NCBI RefSeq assembly: GCF_913774285.1
Contig: NZ_CAJYHX010000021.1
Location: 62,001 to 126,000 of the forward strand
Length of the DNA: 64,000 nucleotides
Source: an uncultured Sphingomonas sp.
GTDB taxonomy: Bacteria; Pseudomonadota; Alphaproteobacteria; Sphingomonadales; Sphingomonadaceae
Reading direction: 5' to 3'
Shown piece by piece: positions 8,583 through 17,538 of the stretch. The notes beneath the pieces are model-generated. The model did not search any database. It was not told where the DNA came from and saw only the letters and a program-made list of their open reading frames with translations. Position numbers and translations under genes: made by a program. How positions within the stretch are numbered: position 1 is the stretch's first letter; each line of letters starts with the position of its first letter.

Positions 8583-8676
8583 GTCATCCCGGCGGAAGCC
8601 GGGATCCATTGACTTCAACGGCGCGGCTCCTGCCGAGCCGGAGTGATGAATGGATCCCGGCTTTCGCCGGGATGAC
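8583..8676. repeat. Inverted-dimer palindromic repeat, copy A
   Basis: A 28-base arm (8583-8610, beginning GTCATCCCGGC and ending ATCCATT) is repeated as its reverse complement at 8649-8676 with one mismatch, around a 38-base centre. Each arm contains its own CCCGGC/GCCGGG hairpin. The same architecture recurs at 31969-32062 and 43006-43099. It lies between the 3' ends of cysK and the convergent OmpA-type gene, the usual place for REP/BIME-like elements. Confidence 0.85.
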
Positions 8677-8689
8677 AGCATGTTGGAAT

Positions 8690-9325
8690 CTATTGCTGGG
8701 CCTTTGCATCAGCCGTGGAAGCCTCGGCGGTTCCGTTGTCCGCTGGAGCGGTCGGTGTCTCCGCAGCGACAGGCAGCGCCACCTGCACCTCGACCCGGCG
8801 GTTCTTCGCCCGCGCCTCGGGATCGTCGGTGCCATCCGCTTTGGCGTTCGGCACCAGCGCGCGGGTTTCGCCGAACGCGATCACCGTCATTCGCTCGGCC
8901 GGGACACCCTTCGATAGCAAATAGTCCCGCACTGCCTCCGCGCGCTTGCGCGACGAGACCAGATTGTCGCGGTCATTGCCGCGCGTATCGCTGTGGCCGC
9001 CGATCTTGATCGGTCCGCCCGCTGCCAGGGTCGCGTTGCCCAGCATCTCGTCCAGCAGCTTGCGGCCTGCATCGTCCAGCTTCAGCCCGGATGCGCCGAA
9101 GGGGACCACGACATCCAGCGGCTTGAGCGCGGGCGTTTCGGGCTCGTCCGGCACCACCTCCGGGCGCAGGATGGACTTGGGCGCCTCGGCGGCGCTGTTG
9201 TTGGCGAGGCCATCGTCCTCGGCAAGGATGCTCTTGTTCTCTGCCGCTTCATTGTCGCGGGCGGGCTCCCGCACATTGCAGCCCGCCAGCGCCACCGCGA
9301 GCCCCAGCATCGCCCATCTGCTCAT
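8690..9325 (-). CDS. OmpA-family lipoprotein
   Basis: 211 residues with a lipoprotein signal ending LALAG-C16-style (VALAGC). A long acidic, Asn/Ala-rich linker (about 17-65) precedes an OmpA-C peptidoglycan-binding domain (about 68-185) with GHSDTRGNDRDN and an ENRRVEV-like ending (KNRRVEVQV). It should be a lipid-anchored envelope protein gripping peptidoglycan. Its start overlaps the end of the upstream antiporter gene by four bases (ATGA), so the pair is probably an operon. The C-terminal tail is low-complexity Ala/Thr. Confidence 0.9.
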   Translation of the reverse strand: MSRWAMLGLAVALAGCNVREPARDNEAAENKSILAEDDGLANNSAAEAPKSILRPEVVPDEPETPALKPLDVVVPFGASGLKLDDAGRKLLDEMLGNATLAAGGPIKIGGHSDTRGNDRDNLVSSRKRAEAVRDYLLSKGVPAERMTVIAFGETRALVPNAKADGTDDPEARAKNRRVEVQVALPVAAETPTAPADNGTAEASTADAKAQQ

Positions 9326-11139
9326 GCAACCTCCTCCTGCAGTCGTCGCGCCGCCGGCATGGGGGGCACGTACGAGATGATCGTGTCGCCCGGCTGCGGC
9401 GTCGGGCGGCTGGCGTGCGAGAAGAAGCGGAGCAGCCCGCCCTTGCGCACGAGCAGCAGCATGTCCGCCGCGTCCGGCAGGTCGGCCTTGGCGGCGTCGA
9501 AATCGAACTGCTCGGTCAGACGCGTCTTGCGGAAGGTCCAGCCGTCGCGGTCGCGCTCGACGATCTCCTCGACGCCGTGCCCGCTGGTGAACAGCGCACG
9601 GCCGCGCAGCGACTCCGGCAGCGCCCGGGCATCCTCTTCATCGCCGCCGCTGCCGAGCTGGTAGACATTGTCGCGCCCCATCTCATGGGCGAATTCGTTG
9701 CAGACCAGCGCGTTATAGGCCTCGTTGTCGCTGGTCGCGGCGAGTACCTGGAACTGCGACATGTCCAGCCTGTCCTCGGTCGCCTCGGCGAGGATCTCGC
9801 CGTGATAGGTGGCGATACCCGCCGAGCGCGCCGGCCGCAGCCGCTGCCAGCTGGTGTCGCAGATCGTCACCGGCACCTCCAGCTGGCGCAGCTGGTCGGC
9901 GAGCGCCAGACTCCACGGCGTGCCGCCGACGATCAGCAGCCCGCGCTCGGTGGCGCCGGTCACCTTGAGCAGCTTGGCCACGGGCCCGATCGAGAAGCCG
10001 TGCGCGACGATCGTCGCAACCACCACGGCGAAGGACAGGGTCACCAGGATCGATCCGTCGCTGTACCCCAGCTTGTCCAGCCGCAGCGCGAACAGGCCCG
10101 AGATCGCCACCGCCACGATTCCGCGGGGCGCAATCCAGGCGACCAGCAGCCGCTCGTTCCACGGCACCTTGGTGAAGGCGAGGCTCAGCAGCACGGTGAT
10201 CGGCCGCACCAGGAACAGCAGCGCCGCGAGGAAGGCGAGGAAGCGCCACTCGAAATGCCGCAGCACTTCGAAGTCGAGCGAGGCGGAGAGCAGCACGAAG
10301 ACGCCCGAGATCAGCAGGACGGTGACATTCTCCTTGAACGGATGGATGTCGCGCAATGAGTCCAGCTTCATATTGGCGAGGGCCACGCCCATCACCGTCA
10401 CCGTGATCAGCCCGGTCTCCTGCTGAATCAGGTTGGAGCCGACGAACACGCCGATCACCGCAACCAGCAGCACCGGCGCCTTCAGATATTCCGGCACATG
10501 GCCGCGCTGGAACGCCCAGCCGATCGCCTTGGCGACGACATAGCCGATCAGGCCGGCGACCAGACTCGCGGCGAGCAGCGAGCCCAGCACGCTGAGCAGC
10601 GTGCCGCCATCCCCGGCACGGCGGAGATATTCATAGGTCACCAGCCCGCACAGCGCGCCGATCGGATCGTTGACGATCGCTTCCCACTTCAGAATCGCAC
10701 GGGGCCGCTGCGCGACATTGCTCTGACGAAGCAGCGGCAGCACCACCGTGGGTCCGGTGACCACGAGGATACCGGCGAACAGCGTCGCCACCGGCCAGAC
10801 GAGCCCGGCAGCATAATAGAGCGCCAGCGTCCCCAGCCCCCAGCCGATCGGCACGCCGAGCAGCACCAGCCGCGTCACCGCGCCGTCGGTGCGACGCAGC
10901 TCGCGGAAGTTGAGGCTGAGACCGCCTTCGAACAGGATCAGCGCGACGGCAATCGAGACGATCGGCTCGAGCAGTTCGCCGAACACCGCGTGCGGCTCGA
11001 TCAGCCCGGCCACCGGCCCGGCGAGCACGCCGGCGACGAGCATCAGCGCGATGGCGGGCCAGCCGGTACGCCAGGCAATCCACTGCGCACCGATGCCGAG
11101 CGCACCGATCAGCGCGATGACGAGCGCGGGTTGATGCAT
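9322..11139 (-). CDS. Cation:proton antiporter (CPA1) with C-terminal TrkA-N domain
   Basis: 605 residues. The N-terminal two thirds are a Na+/H+-exchanger-type membrane domain of about 12 helices with the motifs LILFEGGLSLNF, GPTVVLPLLR and ND-PIGAL (EAIVNDPIGAL), the last being the ion-binding ND region. The C-terminus from about residue 400 is a Rossmann TrkA-N/RCK domain (LLIVGGTPWSLALADQLR) plus a TrkA-C-like tail, suggesting gating by a nucleotide. The ATG at 11139 begins directly before the first helix; further upstream codons read as leader. It is the first gene of a two-gene unit with the OmpA-type lipoprotein. Confidence 0.88.
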   Translation of the reverse strand: MHQPALVIALIGALGIGAQWIAWRTGWPAIALMLVAGVLAGPVAGLIEPHAVFGELLEPIVSIAVALILFEGGLSLNFRELRRTDGAVTRLVLLGVPIGWGLGTLALYYAAGLVWPVATLFAGILVVTGPTVVLPLLRQSNVAQRPRAILKWEAIVNDPIGALCGLVTYEYLRRAGDGGTLLSVLGSLLAASLVAGLIGYVVAKAIGWAFQRGHVPEYLKAPVLLVAVIGVFVGSNLIQQETGLITVTVMGVALANMKLDSLRDIHPFKENVTVLLISGVFVLLSASLDFEVLRHFEWRFLAFLAALLFLVRPITVLLSLAFTKVPWNERLLVAWIAPRGIVAVAISGLFALRLDKLGYSDGSILVTLSFAVVVATIVAHGFSIGPVAKLLKVTGATERGLLIVGGTPWSLALADQLRQLEVPVTICDTSWQRLRPARSAGIATYHGEILAEATEDRLDMSQFQVLAATSDNEAYNALVCNEFAHEMGRDNVYQLGSGGDEEDARALPESLRGRALFTSGHGVEEIVERDRDGWTFRKTRLTEQFDFDAAKADLPDAADMLLLVRKGGLLRFFSHASRPTPQPGDTIISYVPPMPAARRLQEEVA

Positions 11140-11308
11140 CCGGAGAAAATACCTTCTTTCATGCGCAAAGTCGTTGCGCGCCCCGCCCTCAATACGGTTG
11201 CACCGCCGCATCGGTTCCGTTTCGCTGGCGGTCGGAACTGTGTTGTTCCCAGTTCAGGCGTGTTCGGATACAGGCGGCCACCCCAATTTTGGAACATCGC
11301 ACCCGCCC

Positions 11309-12664
11309 GTGACGCCTGCCCTTCCCACCGCTTCTCCTCCCCTGTGGCTACGTCTCGTCCTCGGCATCGTCGCGCTCGCTGCGCTGGTGGTGCCGACCCT
11401 GCTGGTTATCAACGCGCCCAAGGTACCGCACCGCGCCCGTCGCGTGCCGCCGGTCGCGCTGCCCAACCGGGTGGTGCCGAAGGAAGAGCTGCCGCCGGTA
11501 GAGCCGGTCGCGATCGCAGATCTCGACCCAGAGGATGCCCGGGCGTTCAACGCGTCCATCCCCTTCTCCACCGATCCGAATCCGGCAGCGCGGCCCTTCC
11601 ACCTGATCGGGGCGGCCGACAGCCAGGAGCGCGCGGTCGACTGCCTCGCCGCCGCCGAGGTCTACGAGGCCGGCGACGATGCACTGGGCGAGCGGGCTGT
11701 TGCGCAGGTGATCCTCAACCGGGTCCGCCATCCCGCCTTCCCGAAGACGGTGTGCGGCGTCGTGTTCCAGGGATCCGAGCGCAGCACCGGCTGCCAATTC
11801 ACCTTCAGCTGCGACGGCGCGATGCTGCGCTGGTCGCCGACGCCCGCCGCCTGGAGCCGCGCCCGCGAGATCGCGAAGATGGCGCTCCACGGCACGGTGT
11901 TCCGCCCGGTCGGCCACGCGACCCATTACCATACCGACTGGGTGGTGCCCTATTGGAGCGCGAGCCTCGACAAGATCGTTGCGCTGCACACGCATCTGTT
12001 CTTCCGCTGGGCTGGCTGGTGGGGCACCCCGCCCGCCTTCAACCGCGCCTATGTCGCCGACGAGCCTAAGATCGCGTTGCTCGGCAGGCTCTCGCCGGTC
12101 CACCAGGGTTTCGTGGCGCCGACCGAGATCGATTCGGCCAGCCCGATCGGTGATCCCGGTGCCAGCGGCCTGATGTTCGATGCGCGGAAGGCGGCGGCCG
12201 GGCTGCCCGCCAGCGCAATCCCCGCGCCGACCGCGGGCGATCCGAACGTGTTTCTCGTCACCCTGTCCGACGACATGCTGCCGGACCTGTTTCCCGCCGT
12301 CGCGCTTCGAGCCTGCGGCGACCGGCCCTATTGCAAGTTCATGGGCTGGGTGGATCCGGCCATGAAGCCGCCGCGCCTGCCGCCGACAGGCGAACAGGCC
12401 GCCGCGATGTCTTTCAGCTATTTGCGCGACGAGAAGGTCCACTATGTGAAGGCCTTGTGGAACTGCGACCAGTTCCGCCGCTCGGATACCGTCCAGTGCA
12501 TGCGCCGCGCATTGCTGCCGCGGCCGGCGCCGTCGCCGAGCCCCACTGCCGCGCCCGAACCGGCCCCGCTCGACGGCGTCCGCCGCAAGGCACCGCCCGC
12601 ACAGAACAAGGCCGGCGCCGCGGCTCCCGCGACACCGGCCTCCGCAGTCCCCAACAGCGATTAG
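11309..12664 (+). CDS. SleB-type cell-wall hydrolase
   Basis: 451 residues from a GTG start. After a short N-terminus comes one membrane helix (about 12-33), a proline-rich periplasmic linker, then a Hydrolase_2/SleB domain (about 105-230). The pattern there is LAAAEVYEAGDDALGERAVA, QVILNRVRHP-FPKTVCGVVF and CQFTFSCDG; the Glu of AAAE is the likely catalytic acid. Such enzymes cleave peptidoglycan glycan strands. The C-terminal 150 residues are Pro/Ala rich and family-poor. The GTG at 11309 was chosen because it leaves a clean signal anchor; upstream in-frame codons to 11174 look non-coding. Its stop overlaps the convergent acyl-CoA dehydrogenase by four bases. Confidence 0.8.
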   Translation: MTPALPTASPPLWLRLVLGIVALAALVVPTLLVINAPKVPHRARRVPPVALPNRVVPKEELPPVEPVAIADLDPEDARAFNASIPFSTDPNPAARPFHLIGAADSQERAVDCLAAAEVYEAGDDALGERAVAQVILNRVRHPAFPKTVCGVVFQGSERSTGCQFTFSCDGAMLRWSPTPAAWSRAREIAKMALHGTVFRPVGHATHYHTDWVVPYWSASLDKIVALHTHLFFRWAGWWGTPPAFNRAYVADEPKIALLGRLSPVHQGFVAPTEIDSASPIGDPGASGLMFDARKAAAGLPASAIPAPTAGDPNVFLVTLSDDMLPDLFPAVALRACGDRPYCKFMGWVDPAMKPPRLPPTGEQAAAMSFSYLRDEKVHYVKALWNCDQFRRSDTVQCMRRALLPRPAPSPSPTAAPEPAPLDGVRRKAPPAQNKAGAAAPATPASAVPNSD

Positions 12665-14463
12665 GCTGCCTTGAACATTTCGGGATCGAGCGCCATCACC
12701 GCCTCGCTGCCCGCCTCGATCTTGCGGCGCAGGCCGCTCGCATCGGGGAGGAACCGCTCGGCATAGAAGCGCGCGGTGACCAGCTTGGCTTCCAGGAAGG
12801 CAACGTCCTCGGCACCCTGTGCCAGCGCCTCGCTTGCCGCCTTGGCCATGCGCAGCCACATCAGGCCGAGCGCGACCAGGCCGGTCAGCTGCATGTACGG
12901 ATAGGCGCCCGCGCCGACTTCGTTCGGGTTCTTGAACCCATTCTGCGCCAGCCACATGGTGGCACCCTGCAGGTGACCGAGCGCCTTCTCCAGCGCCTCG
13001 GCAAAGCCCGCAAGCTTCTCGTTGCCCTTGGCGGCTGCGACTTCCTCGCTCACCACGCGGAAGAAGGCCTGCACCGCCCGGCCGCCGTTCAGCGCCAGCT
13101 TGCGCCCGACCAGATCCATCGCCTGCACGCCGTTGGTGCCTTCGTAGATCATCGCGATGCGGGCATCGCGGACATACTGCTCCATGCCCCATTCGGCGAT
13201 ATAGCCATGACCGCCATAGACCTGCTGGCAGTCGGTCGCGACCTTGTAGCCAATGTCCGTGCCAACGCCCTTGATCACCGGGGTCAGCAGCCCGATCAGA
13301 TCACCGGCGAGCTGGCGCTCCTCCTCGGTGGCGGCAGCATGCTCCATATCGACCTGGAGCGCCCCCCACAGGCACAGCGCACGCAAGCCTTCGATCTGCG
13401 CCTTGGCCTCCATCAGCATGCGGCGGACGTCGGGATGGACGAACAGCGTGTCGGCCTTTTCCGCCGGCTCCTTCGGCCCGGTCAGCGCACGACCTTGGCG
13501 GCGGTCGCCGGCGTATTGCACCGCGTTCTGCATCGCGACTTCGGCGATGCCGAGGCCCTGCAGGCCGACACCCAGCCGCGCCGCGTTCATCATGATGAAC
13601 ATCGCGGCGAGACCCTTCATCTCCTCGCCGACCAGCCAGCCGGTGGCGCCGTCATAGTTCATCACGCAGGTCGAGTTGGCGTGGATGCCCATCTTGTGCT
13701 CGATCGAGCCGCAGCTCACCCCGTTGCGCGCGCCGAGCGAGCCGTCGTCGTTCACCAGGAACTTGGGCACCACGAACAGCGAGATGCCCTTGGTGCTGTC
13801 CGGCGCGCCCGGGGTCTTGGCCAGCACCAGGTGGATGATGTTGCTGGTCAGGTCATGCTCGCCCGACGAGATGAAGATCTTGGTACCGGTGATGCTGTAG
13901 GAGCCGTCCGGATTGGGCTCGGCCTTCGTCTTGATGAGGCCCAGATCGGTGCCGCACTGCGGCTCGGTCAGGTTCATCGTGCCGCCCCATTCGCCCGAGA
14001 CCATCTTGGGGACGTACTTGGCCTTCTGCTCGTCCGAGCCCTTGACCAGCAGCGCGGCGATCGCGCCGTGCGTCAGGCCCGGATACATGGCAAAGGCCAT
14101 GTTCGAGGCGATCATATACTCCTCGAATGCGGTCGCCACGACGTGCGGCATCGCCTGGCCGCCAAACTCCGCCGGCGCGCTCAGCGTGCCCCAGCCGCTC
14201 TCGACGAACTGCTTGTACGCTTCCTTGAAGCCTTCCGGGGTCGTCACGCTGCCGTCGGGGTGACGAGTGCAGCCCTGCTGGTCGCCGCTATGGTTGATCG
14301 GGAACAGCACCTCGGCGACGAACTTGCCGCCTTCCTCCAGTACCGCGTCGACCACGTCGGGCGTCGCCGCCTGGAAGTGCGGCAGGTTGGTGTAGCGGTC
14401 GAGCCCGATGACCCGATCGAGGACGAAGCGCGTGTCGCGCACGGGCGGGGTAAACTGCGGCAT
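12661..14463 (-). CDS. Acyl-CoA dehydrogenase, large DmdC-like type
   Basis: 600-residue flavoprotein that oxidises an acyl-CoA to the enoyl-CoA and passes electrons to ETF. It has the extra N- and C-terminal segments of the DmdC (3-methylmercaptopropionyl-CoA dehydrogenase) branch. Visible are [13 protein letters not shown] and [14 protein letters not shown] (FAD/substrate motifs), and the catalytic Glu in [19 protein letters not shown]. The ATG at 14463 follows a plausible family N-terminus ([10 protein letters not shown]). A MerR regulator gene lies 26 bases upstream on the same strand, and an ETF-ubiquinone oxidoreductase gene is encoded at 54.6-56.3 kb. DmdC is the nearest family; the true substrate may be a fatty or branched acyl-CoA. 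Confidence 0.9.
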   Translation of the reverse strand: MPQFTPPVRDTRFVLDRVIGLDRYTNLPHFQAATPDVVDAVLEEGGKFVAEVLFPINHSGDQQGCTRHPDGSVTTPEGFKEAYKQFVESGWGTLSAPAEFGGQAMPHVVATAFEEYMIASNMAFAMYPGLTHGAIAALLVKGSDEQKAKYVPKMVSGEWGGTMNLTEPQCGTDLGLIKTKAEPNPDGSYSITGTKIFISSGEHDLTSNIIHLVLAKTPGAPDSTKGISLFVVPKFLVNDDGSLGARNGVSCGSIEHKMGIHANSTCVMNYDGATGWLVGEEMKGLAAMFIMMNAARLGVGLQGLGIAEVAMQNAVQYAGDRRQGRALTGPKEPAEKADTLFVHPDVRRMLMEAKAQIEGLRALCLWGALQVDMEHAAATEEERQLAGDLIGLLTPVIKGVGTDIGYKVATDCQQVYGGHGYIAEWGMEQYVRDARIAMIYEGTNGVQAMDLVGRKLALNGGRAVQAFFRVVSEEVAAAKGNEKLAGFAEALEKALGHLQGATMWLAQNGFKNPNEVGAGAYPYMQLTGLVALGLMWLRMAKAASEALAQGAEDVAFLEAKLVTARFYAERFLPDASGLRRKIEAGSEAVMALDPEMFKAA

Positions 14464-14489
14464 TTCAGGTTCCTCAGCGTTCGTTGTTC

Positions 14490-14918
14490 TTAGTGCTCGT
14501 TGTCTTTGCTTTTGATCAGGTCGACGAACTGCGCGAGCTCGGCGATATGCGCGTCGATGTCGCGCTTCTGCGCTTCGAGATGGCGGATGCGGTCCATGCA
14601 GCGCTCCAGCGTCACCTGGCGCTGGACGCGCCGGCCGTCGCCGAGATCGTAGAGATCGATCATCTCCTTGATCTCGCCCAGGCTGAAGCCGACGCGCTTG
14701 CCACGCAGGATCCAGGCGAGCCGGGCGCGATCGCGGTGCGTGTAGATGCGCTGGGTGCCACGCCGCTCGGGCGCGATCAGTCCCTCGTCCTCGTAGAAGC
14801 GTAGCGCGCGCGGGGTGACCCCGAACTCGGCACACAGGTCGGAAATGGAAAAGGCGTCGCGGTCGGGACGCGGTTCGATCGGCGCCAGGGCCTCGATCGG
14901 AGCGGCAGCAGCGTTCAT
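14490..14918 (-). CDS. MerR-family regulator (LiuR/acyl-CoA-catabolism type)
   Basis: 142 residues. An unusual 20-residue Ala/Pro leader precedes the MerR winged helix (FSISDLCAEFGVTPRALRFY, then EDEGLIAPERRG) and a dimerisation coiled coil (about 95-140). There is no Cys or metal site, so it fits the organic-ligand branch that includes LiuR/AtuR regulators of acyl-CoA degradation. It sits 26 bases upstream of the acyl-CoA dehydrogenase, its probable target. A candidate MerR operator lies at 14931-14948 immediately before the start codon. Confidence 0.88.
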   Translation of the reverse strand: MNAAAAPIEALAPIEPRPDRDAFSISDLCAEFGVTPRALRFYEDEGLIAPERRGTQRIYTHRDRARLAWILRGKRVGFSLGEIKEMIDLYDLGDGRRVQRQVTLERCMDRIRHLEAQKRDIDAHIAELAQFVDLIKSKDNEH

Positions 14919-14930
14919 ATCGTCTTTGTA

Positions 14931-14948
14931 GTTTACCCTTACGTGAAC
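14931..14948 (-). promoter_or_regulatory. Candidate MerR operator
   Basis: GTTTAC-CCTTAC-GTGAAC is an 18-base imperfect dyad (GTTTAC against GTTCAC, one mismatch) 13 bases upstream of the MerR start. MerR-type regulators bind dyads of about this size lying between -35 and -10, and liu-type sites have the form TTTACGT..ACGTAAA. It may autoregulate the regulator and drive the dehydrogenase. Confidence 0.4.
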
Positions 14949-14963
14949 GTCAAGCGTCGCACC

Positions 14964-15335
14964 CTAGTTCTTCGGCCGCTTGGTGCTGCCGTTGAAGCGG
15001 GCGCGGACGATGTCCTCGTGGAGCAGGATGGAGCGGGTCTGGAGCTCGGCGGCCTCGCTTTCCGTGAGCCCGTTCCTCGAAAGCCGCTCGGCGATGCTGC
15101 CGTTGACGGTATCCGCACGTCTCAGCTGCCGCGCCTCGCCGCGGGTCAGCTGGCCGCTGCGCTCGCCCGTGCGGATCTCGCCGCGCGCGGAACGTGGCTG
15201 CGTCGGGACATGGATCCCGCGCCCGGCGAAGCTGCCGCCGGCGCTGGAGGGCACGGGGCCGCCCCAGATCTGGGCGGAGGCGGGGAAGGCAGCAGCCACT
15301 AGGCAGGCGGCACTCGCAAGGACAAGAACACGCAT
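14964..15335 (-). CDS. Small secreted protein of unknown function
   Basis: 123 residues. A signal peptide ends near residue 22 (FPASA-Q). The mature part has a Gly/Ser/Pro-rich N-terminus, then a charged segment with SGQLTRGEARQLRR and NGLTESEAAELQTR, two similar helix-turn units that resemble paired EF-hand-like or periplasmic stress helices but lack calcium ligands. The ATG at 15335 has GGAGA six bases upstream. I do not recognise the family; similar units occur in sphingomonad periplasmic hypothetical proteins. Confidence 0.7.
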   Translation of the reverse strand: MRVLVLASAACLVAAAFPASAQIWGGPVPSSAGGSFAGRGIHVPTQPRSARGEIRTGERSGQLTRGEARQLRRADTVNGSIAERLSRNGLTESEAAELQTRSILLHEDIVRARFNGSTKRPKN

Positions 15336-15407
15336 CGGCGCTCTCCTGACATGACTGCCGACAGGCCCCGGCAGCCTTGGGGAGGCTATCATATGCGGAC
15401 GCCGCGT

Positions 15408-15902
15408 CTACTCTCCGCAGAGTGTATGTCCGTCGGCGTCGCGCATCGCCTGGGCCTCGGACACCGACTCCGCCAGCCGCGCGAACTGCGCGCCCGCCAG
15501 CGCGGCGCGACCGGTGCAGAGCTGTGCACATGCCGCGGGCAAGGCGCCCGGCAGCGCGAGGTGATCGCCGTCGAAACGCGCGGTGAAGCGGCAGCCGCCA
15601 TCGCTGCCGAAGGTCAGGGCAAGCCCCTCCCCCTCGCGGCGCACCGCTCCGGTCGCGCGGCAGCCATTACCCTCGCCATAATCGATGACGATGCCGATCC
15701 GGTGCCCGGCGCCGGCAGGCACGATACAGAGCCGGTCGGGCCCCCGCGCATAGGCGCCGGCAATGCTCACATCGCGGGGATCGCGCACCAGCCCGCGCTG
15801 AATGGCGGCATTCTCCAGATCGGCGGCAGGTATGGAAGGTCCAGCCGCGGGCCCACCGCAGGCGGCGAGCCCGAGCAGCAGCGCCAGACCCGCACGCCTC
15901 AT
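15408..15902 (-). CDS. Hypothetical lipoprotein co-translated with hisI
   Basis: 164 residues with a lipoprotein signal (LLGLAAC, Cys15). The mature domain contains five further cysteines (DRLCIV, NGCRAT, GGCRFT, AACAQLC) suggesting disulfide bonds in the periplasm, plus a C-terminal Cys. It overlaps the hisI stop by four bases (ATGA), so it is translated with hisI although no functional link is apparent. Function is unknown. Confidence 0.75.
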   Translation of the reverse strand: MRRAGLALLLGLAACGGPAAGPSIPAADLENAAIQRGLVRDPRDVSIAGAYARGPDRLCIVPAGAGHRIGIVIDYGEGNGCRATGAVRREGEGLALTFGSDGGCRFTARFDGDHLALPGALPAACAQLCTGRAALAGAQFARLAESVSEAQAMRDADGHTLCGE

Positions 15903-16261
15903 GCGTCGCGCACCAGCGCTCCGTTCTCGATACGGCGGTAGAAACAGCTAGGCGCCCCGGTGTGGCAGGCGGGGCCGTGAGGCTCGACGCGAAGCCAGAC
16001 CGCGTCCTGGTCGCAGTCGATCCGCGCCTCGATAACGTGGAGGAAATGCCCCGAGGTCTCGCCCTTGGTCCACAACCGACCGCGGCTGCGCGACCAGAAG
16101 GTGGCCTTGCCGGATTCCAGCGTCACCGCCAGCGCCTCGGCGTTCATGTGCGCAAGCATCAGCACCTCGCCGGTGGTTGCATGGGTGGCGACGGCGGTGA
16201 TCAGGCCGTTGGCATCATATTTCGGGTCGAGCGTGGCGCCCGTTTCGCGATTGTCGGTCAC
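15899..16261 (-). CDS. hisI: Phosphoribosyl-AMP cyclohydrolase
   Basis: 120-residue cytoplasmic enzyme for the third step of histidine synthesis, opening the purine ring of phosphoribosyl-AMP. Zinc and magnesium site residues are visible in [17 protein letters not shown], the DCDQDAVWL loop (DxDxD-type with Cys) and the [11 protein letters not shown] ending. It is the monofunctional form; no HisE domain is attached. Start at ATG 16261. The only downstream partner is a lipoprotein gene, and no other his genes are in view. Confidence 0.95.
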   Translation of the reverse strand: MTDNRETGATLDPKYDANGLITAVATHATTGEVLMLAHMNAEALAVTLESGKATFWSRSRGRLWTKGETSGHFLHVIEARIDCDQDAVWLRVEPHGPACHTGAPSCFYRRIENGALVRDA

Positions 16262-16362
16262 CGGCGCGCTGTAGCGGCGTTTGGGGTAGACGTCATCCCT
16301 CGCTTGTCGGCGCGGCGCGGTTTAGAGGCCGGCGGGTCCTGCGTTCGGAAGGGAGAGTATTC

Positions 16363-17475
16363 GTGATCCTGTTTGCCTTGGCCCCGCTCGTACTCGCGGC
16401 GGCTCCCGTTCCGACGCAGACCGGCCCCAGCTTCGCCTGCGGGACCGCCGCAACGTCGACCGAGAAGGCGATCTGCGCCGACTCGAAGCTCAGCACGCTC
16501 GACCAGGAGATGGCACAACTGTTCGGCATCGCCAGGGAAAGTGCGTTCGGCAGCGGCACCTCGAACCAGCTTGCCGCCCAGCGCACGGCGCTACGCGACA
16601 TTCGGGCATGCGGCACCTCTGGCGCCGAACAGCCGCTGCGCACCTGCATCGAGCGGCGCTATACCGTACGCAACCAGGAACTCGCGATCGCGGCACTGCT
16701 CAAGGCGCCCGCCCTGGCACTTACGGTCCTGCGTCGCGGCGATCCGACCTTCGCGCCGATCCTCGAAGCGGTGCAGCTCTGGTCCGAAGCGCCGGTCGAC
16801 GCCAACTGGTCCGCGCCCGAACGTGCGAAAGCGCGGACCCGCATCGCCACGCTGCTCAAGCCCTATCTTGCAGGGCTCCAGACCAATCCGGACCAGTCGT
16901 TCGGCAATTCCATCCTGCGTGAGCCCGGTACGGACGGCATCACCGTGACGACCATCGACGATCTGTTCCGCTCCGATCGCCATTTCACTGCGTTTCTCAA
17001 CGTGCTCGGGCCCTATCTCGATGCGCCCAAGACCTCCGGCATGCCGCGCACCCTGCCCTGCGCCGCGATCGTCCGGCACCCGAAGCTGCTGGACGCTACC
17101 GGCCCGGTATTCGGATCGACGATGGACAATTTCGTCTTCCGGAACGACTGCAGCGAAACCCTGCCCCCGCTGCCGTCGCTCGCCGCGCTGCAGGCCAAGC
17201 TGTTCCGCAGCTGGCCGGAATGCGAGGGCACGATCCGCTACATGGCGTACAGCAGCTTCAACCGAGACGTTGATGCCGCACGGCTCGGACTGGTCGCCCC
17301 CGGGAAGGTGAAAGCGGTGCCGGCACGCCGGGGTGTGACCAGGGCGGACGTGGACGGGGTCGAACGCGACCTAACCGCCTATTATGCCGCCCATCTGCAC
17401 CGTGCCCCGGCCGCGGCGGCGATGGCCCGCAGCGCGCTGTCGCAGCTTCTGACGGACGCGCACCAATGTGAGTGA
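16363..17475 (+). CDS. Secreted protein with LprI-like N-terminal domain
   Basis: 370 residues from a GTG start preceded by GGGAGAG. A short signal peptide (about 1-17) is followed by a segment SFACGTAATSTEKAICADSK with a downstream LDQEMA. This is the DUF1311/LprI pattern with two spaced cysteines, and further Cys pairs follow at about 85 and 97. LprI-type domains occur in lysozyme-inhibitor-like periplasmic proteins. The remaining 260 residues, with four more cysteines, match nothing I recognise. It is followed on the same strand by a ChaN-like secreted protein. Confidence 0.65.
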   Translation: MILFALAPLVLAAAPVPTQTGPSFACGTAATSTEKAICADSKLSTLDQEMAQLFGIARESAFGSGTSNQLAAQRTALRDIRACGTSGAEQPLRTCIERRYTVRNQELAIAALLKAPALALTVLRRGDPTFAPILEAVQLWSEAPVDANWSAPERAKARTRIATLLKPYLAGLQTNPDQSFGNSILREPGTDGITVTTIDDLFRSDRHFTAFLNVLGPYLDAPKTSGMPRTLPCAAIVRHPKLLDATGPVFGSTMDNFVFRNDCSETLPPLPSLAALQAKLFRSWPECEGTIRYMAYSSFNRDVDAARLGLVAPGKVKAVPARRGVTRADVDGVERDLTAYYAAHLHRAPAAAAMARSALSQLLTDAHQCE

Positions 17476-17538
17476 GCGGGCGTCCGTTCGAAAGTCGTAA
17501 CGACTGGAATGGCTGCCGATTGCGCGAGCCGCACGTGC

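Noticed and set aside
8583..8676. CRISPR array
   Set aside because: The repeats are inverted dimers with hairpin arms, not direct repeats with unique spacers, and no cas genes are near.
11191..11218. EcfG-like promoter before the antiporter gene (GGAAC-N17-CGTA, minus strand)
   Set aside because: The -10 lacks the TT of CGTT; with GGAAC common in GC-rich DNA this is too weak to report as a promoter.
12331..14493. 720-residue open frame antisense to the acyl-CoA dehydrogenase
   Set aside because: The product is rich in His/Arg/Gln and shows no domain. The minus strand carries a complete enzyme with its catalytic Glu. High GC explains the absence of stops.
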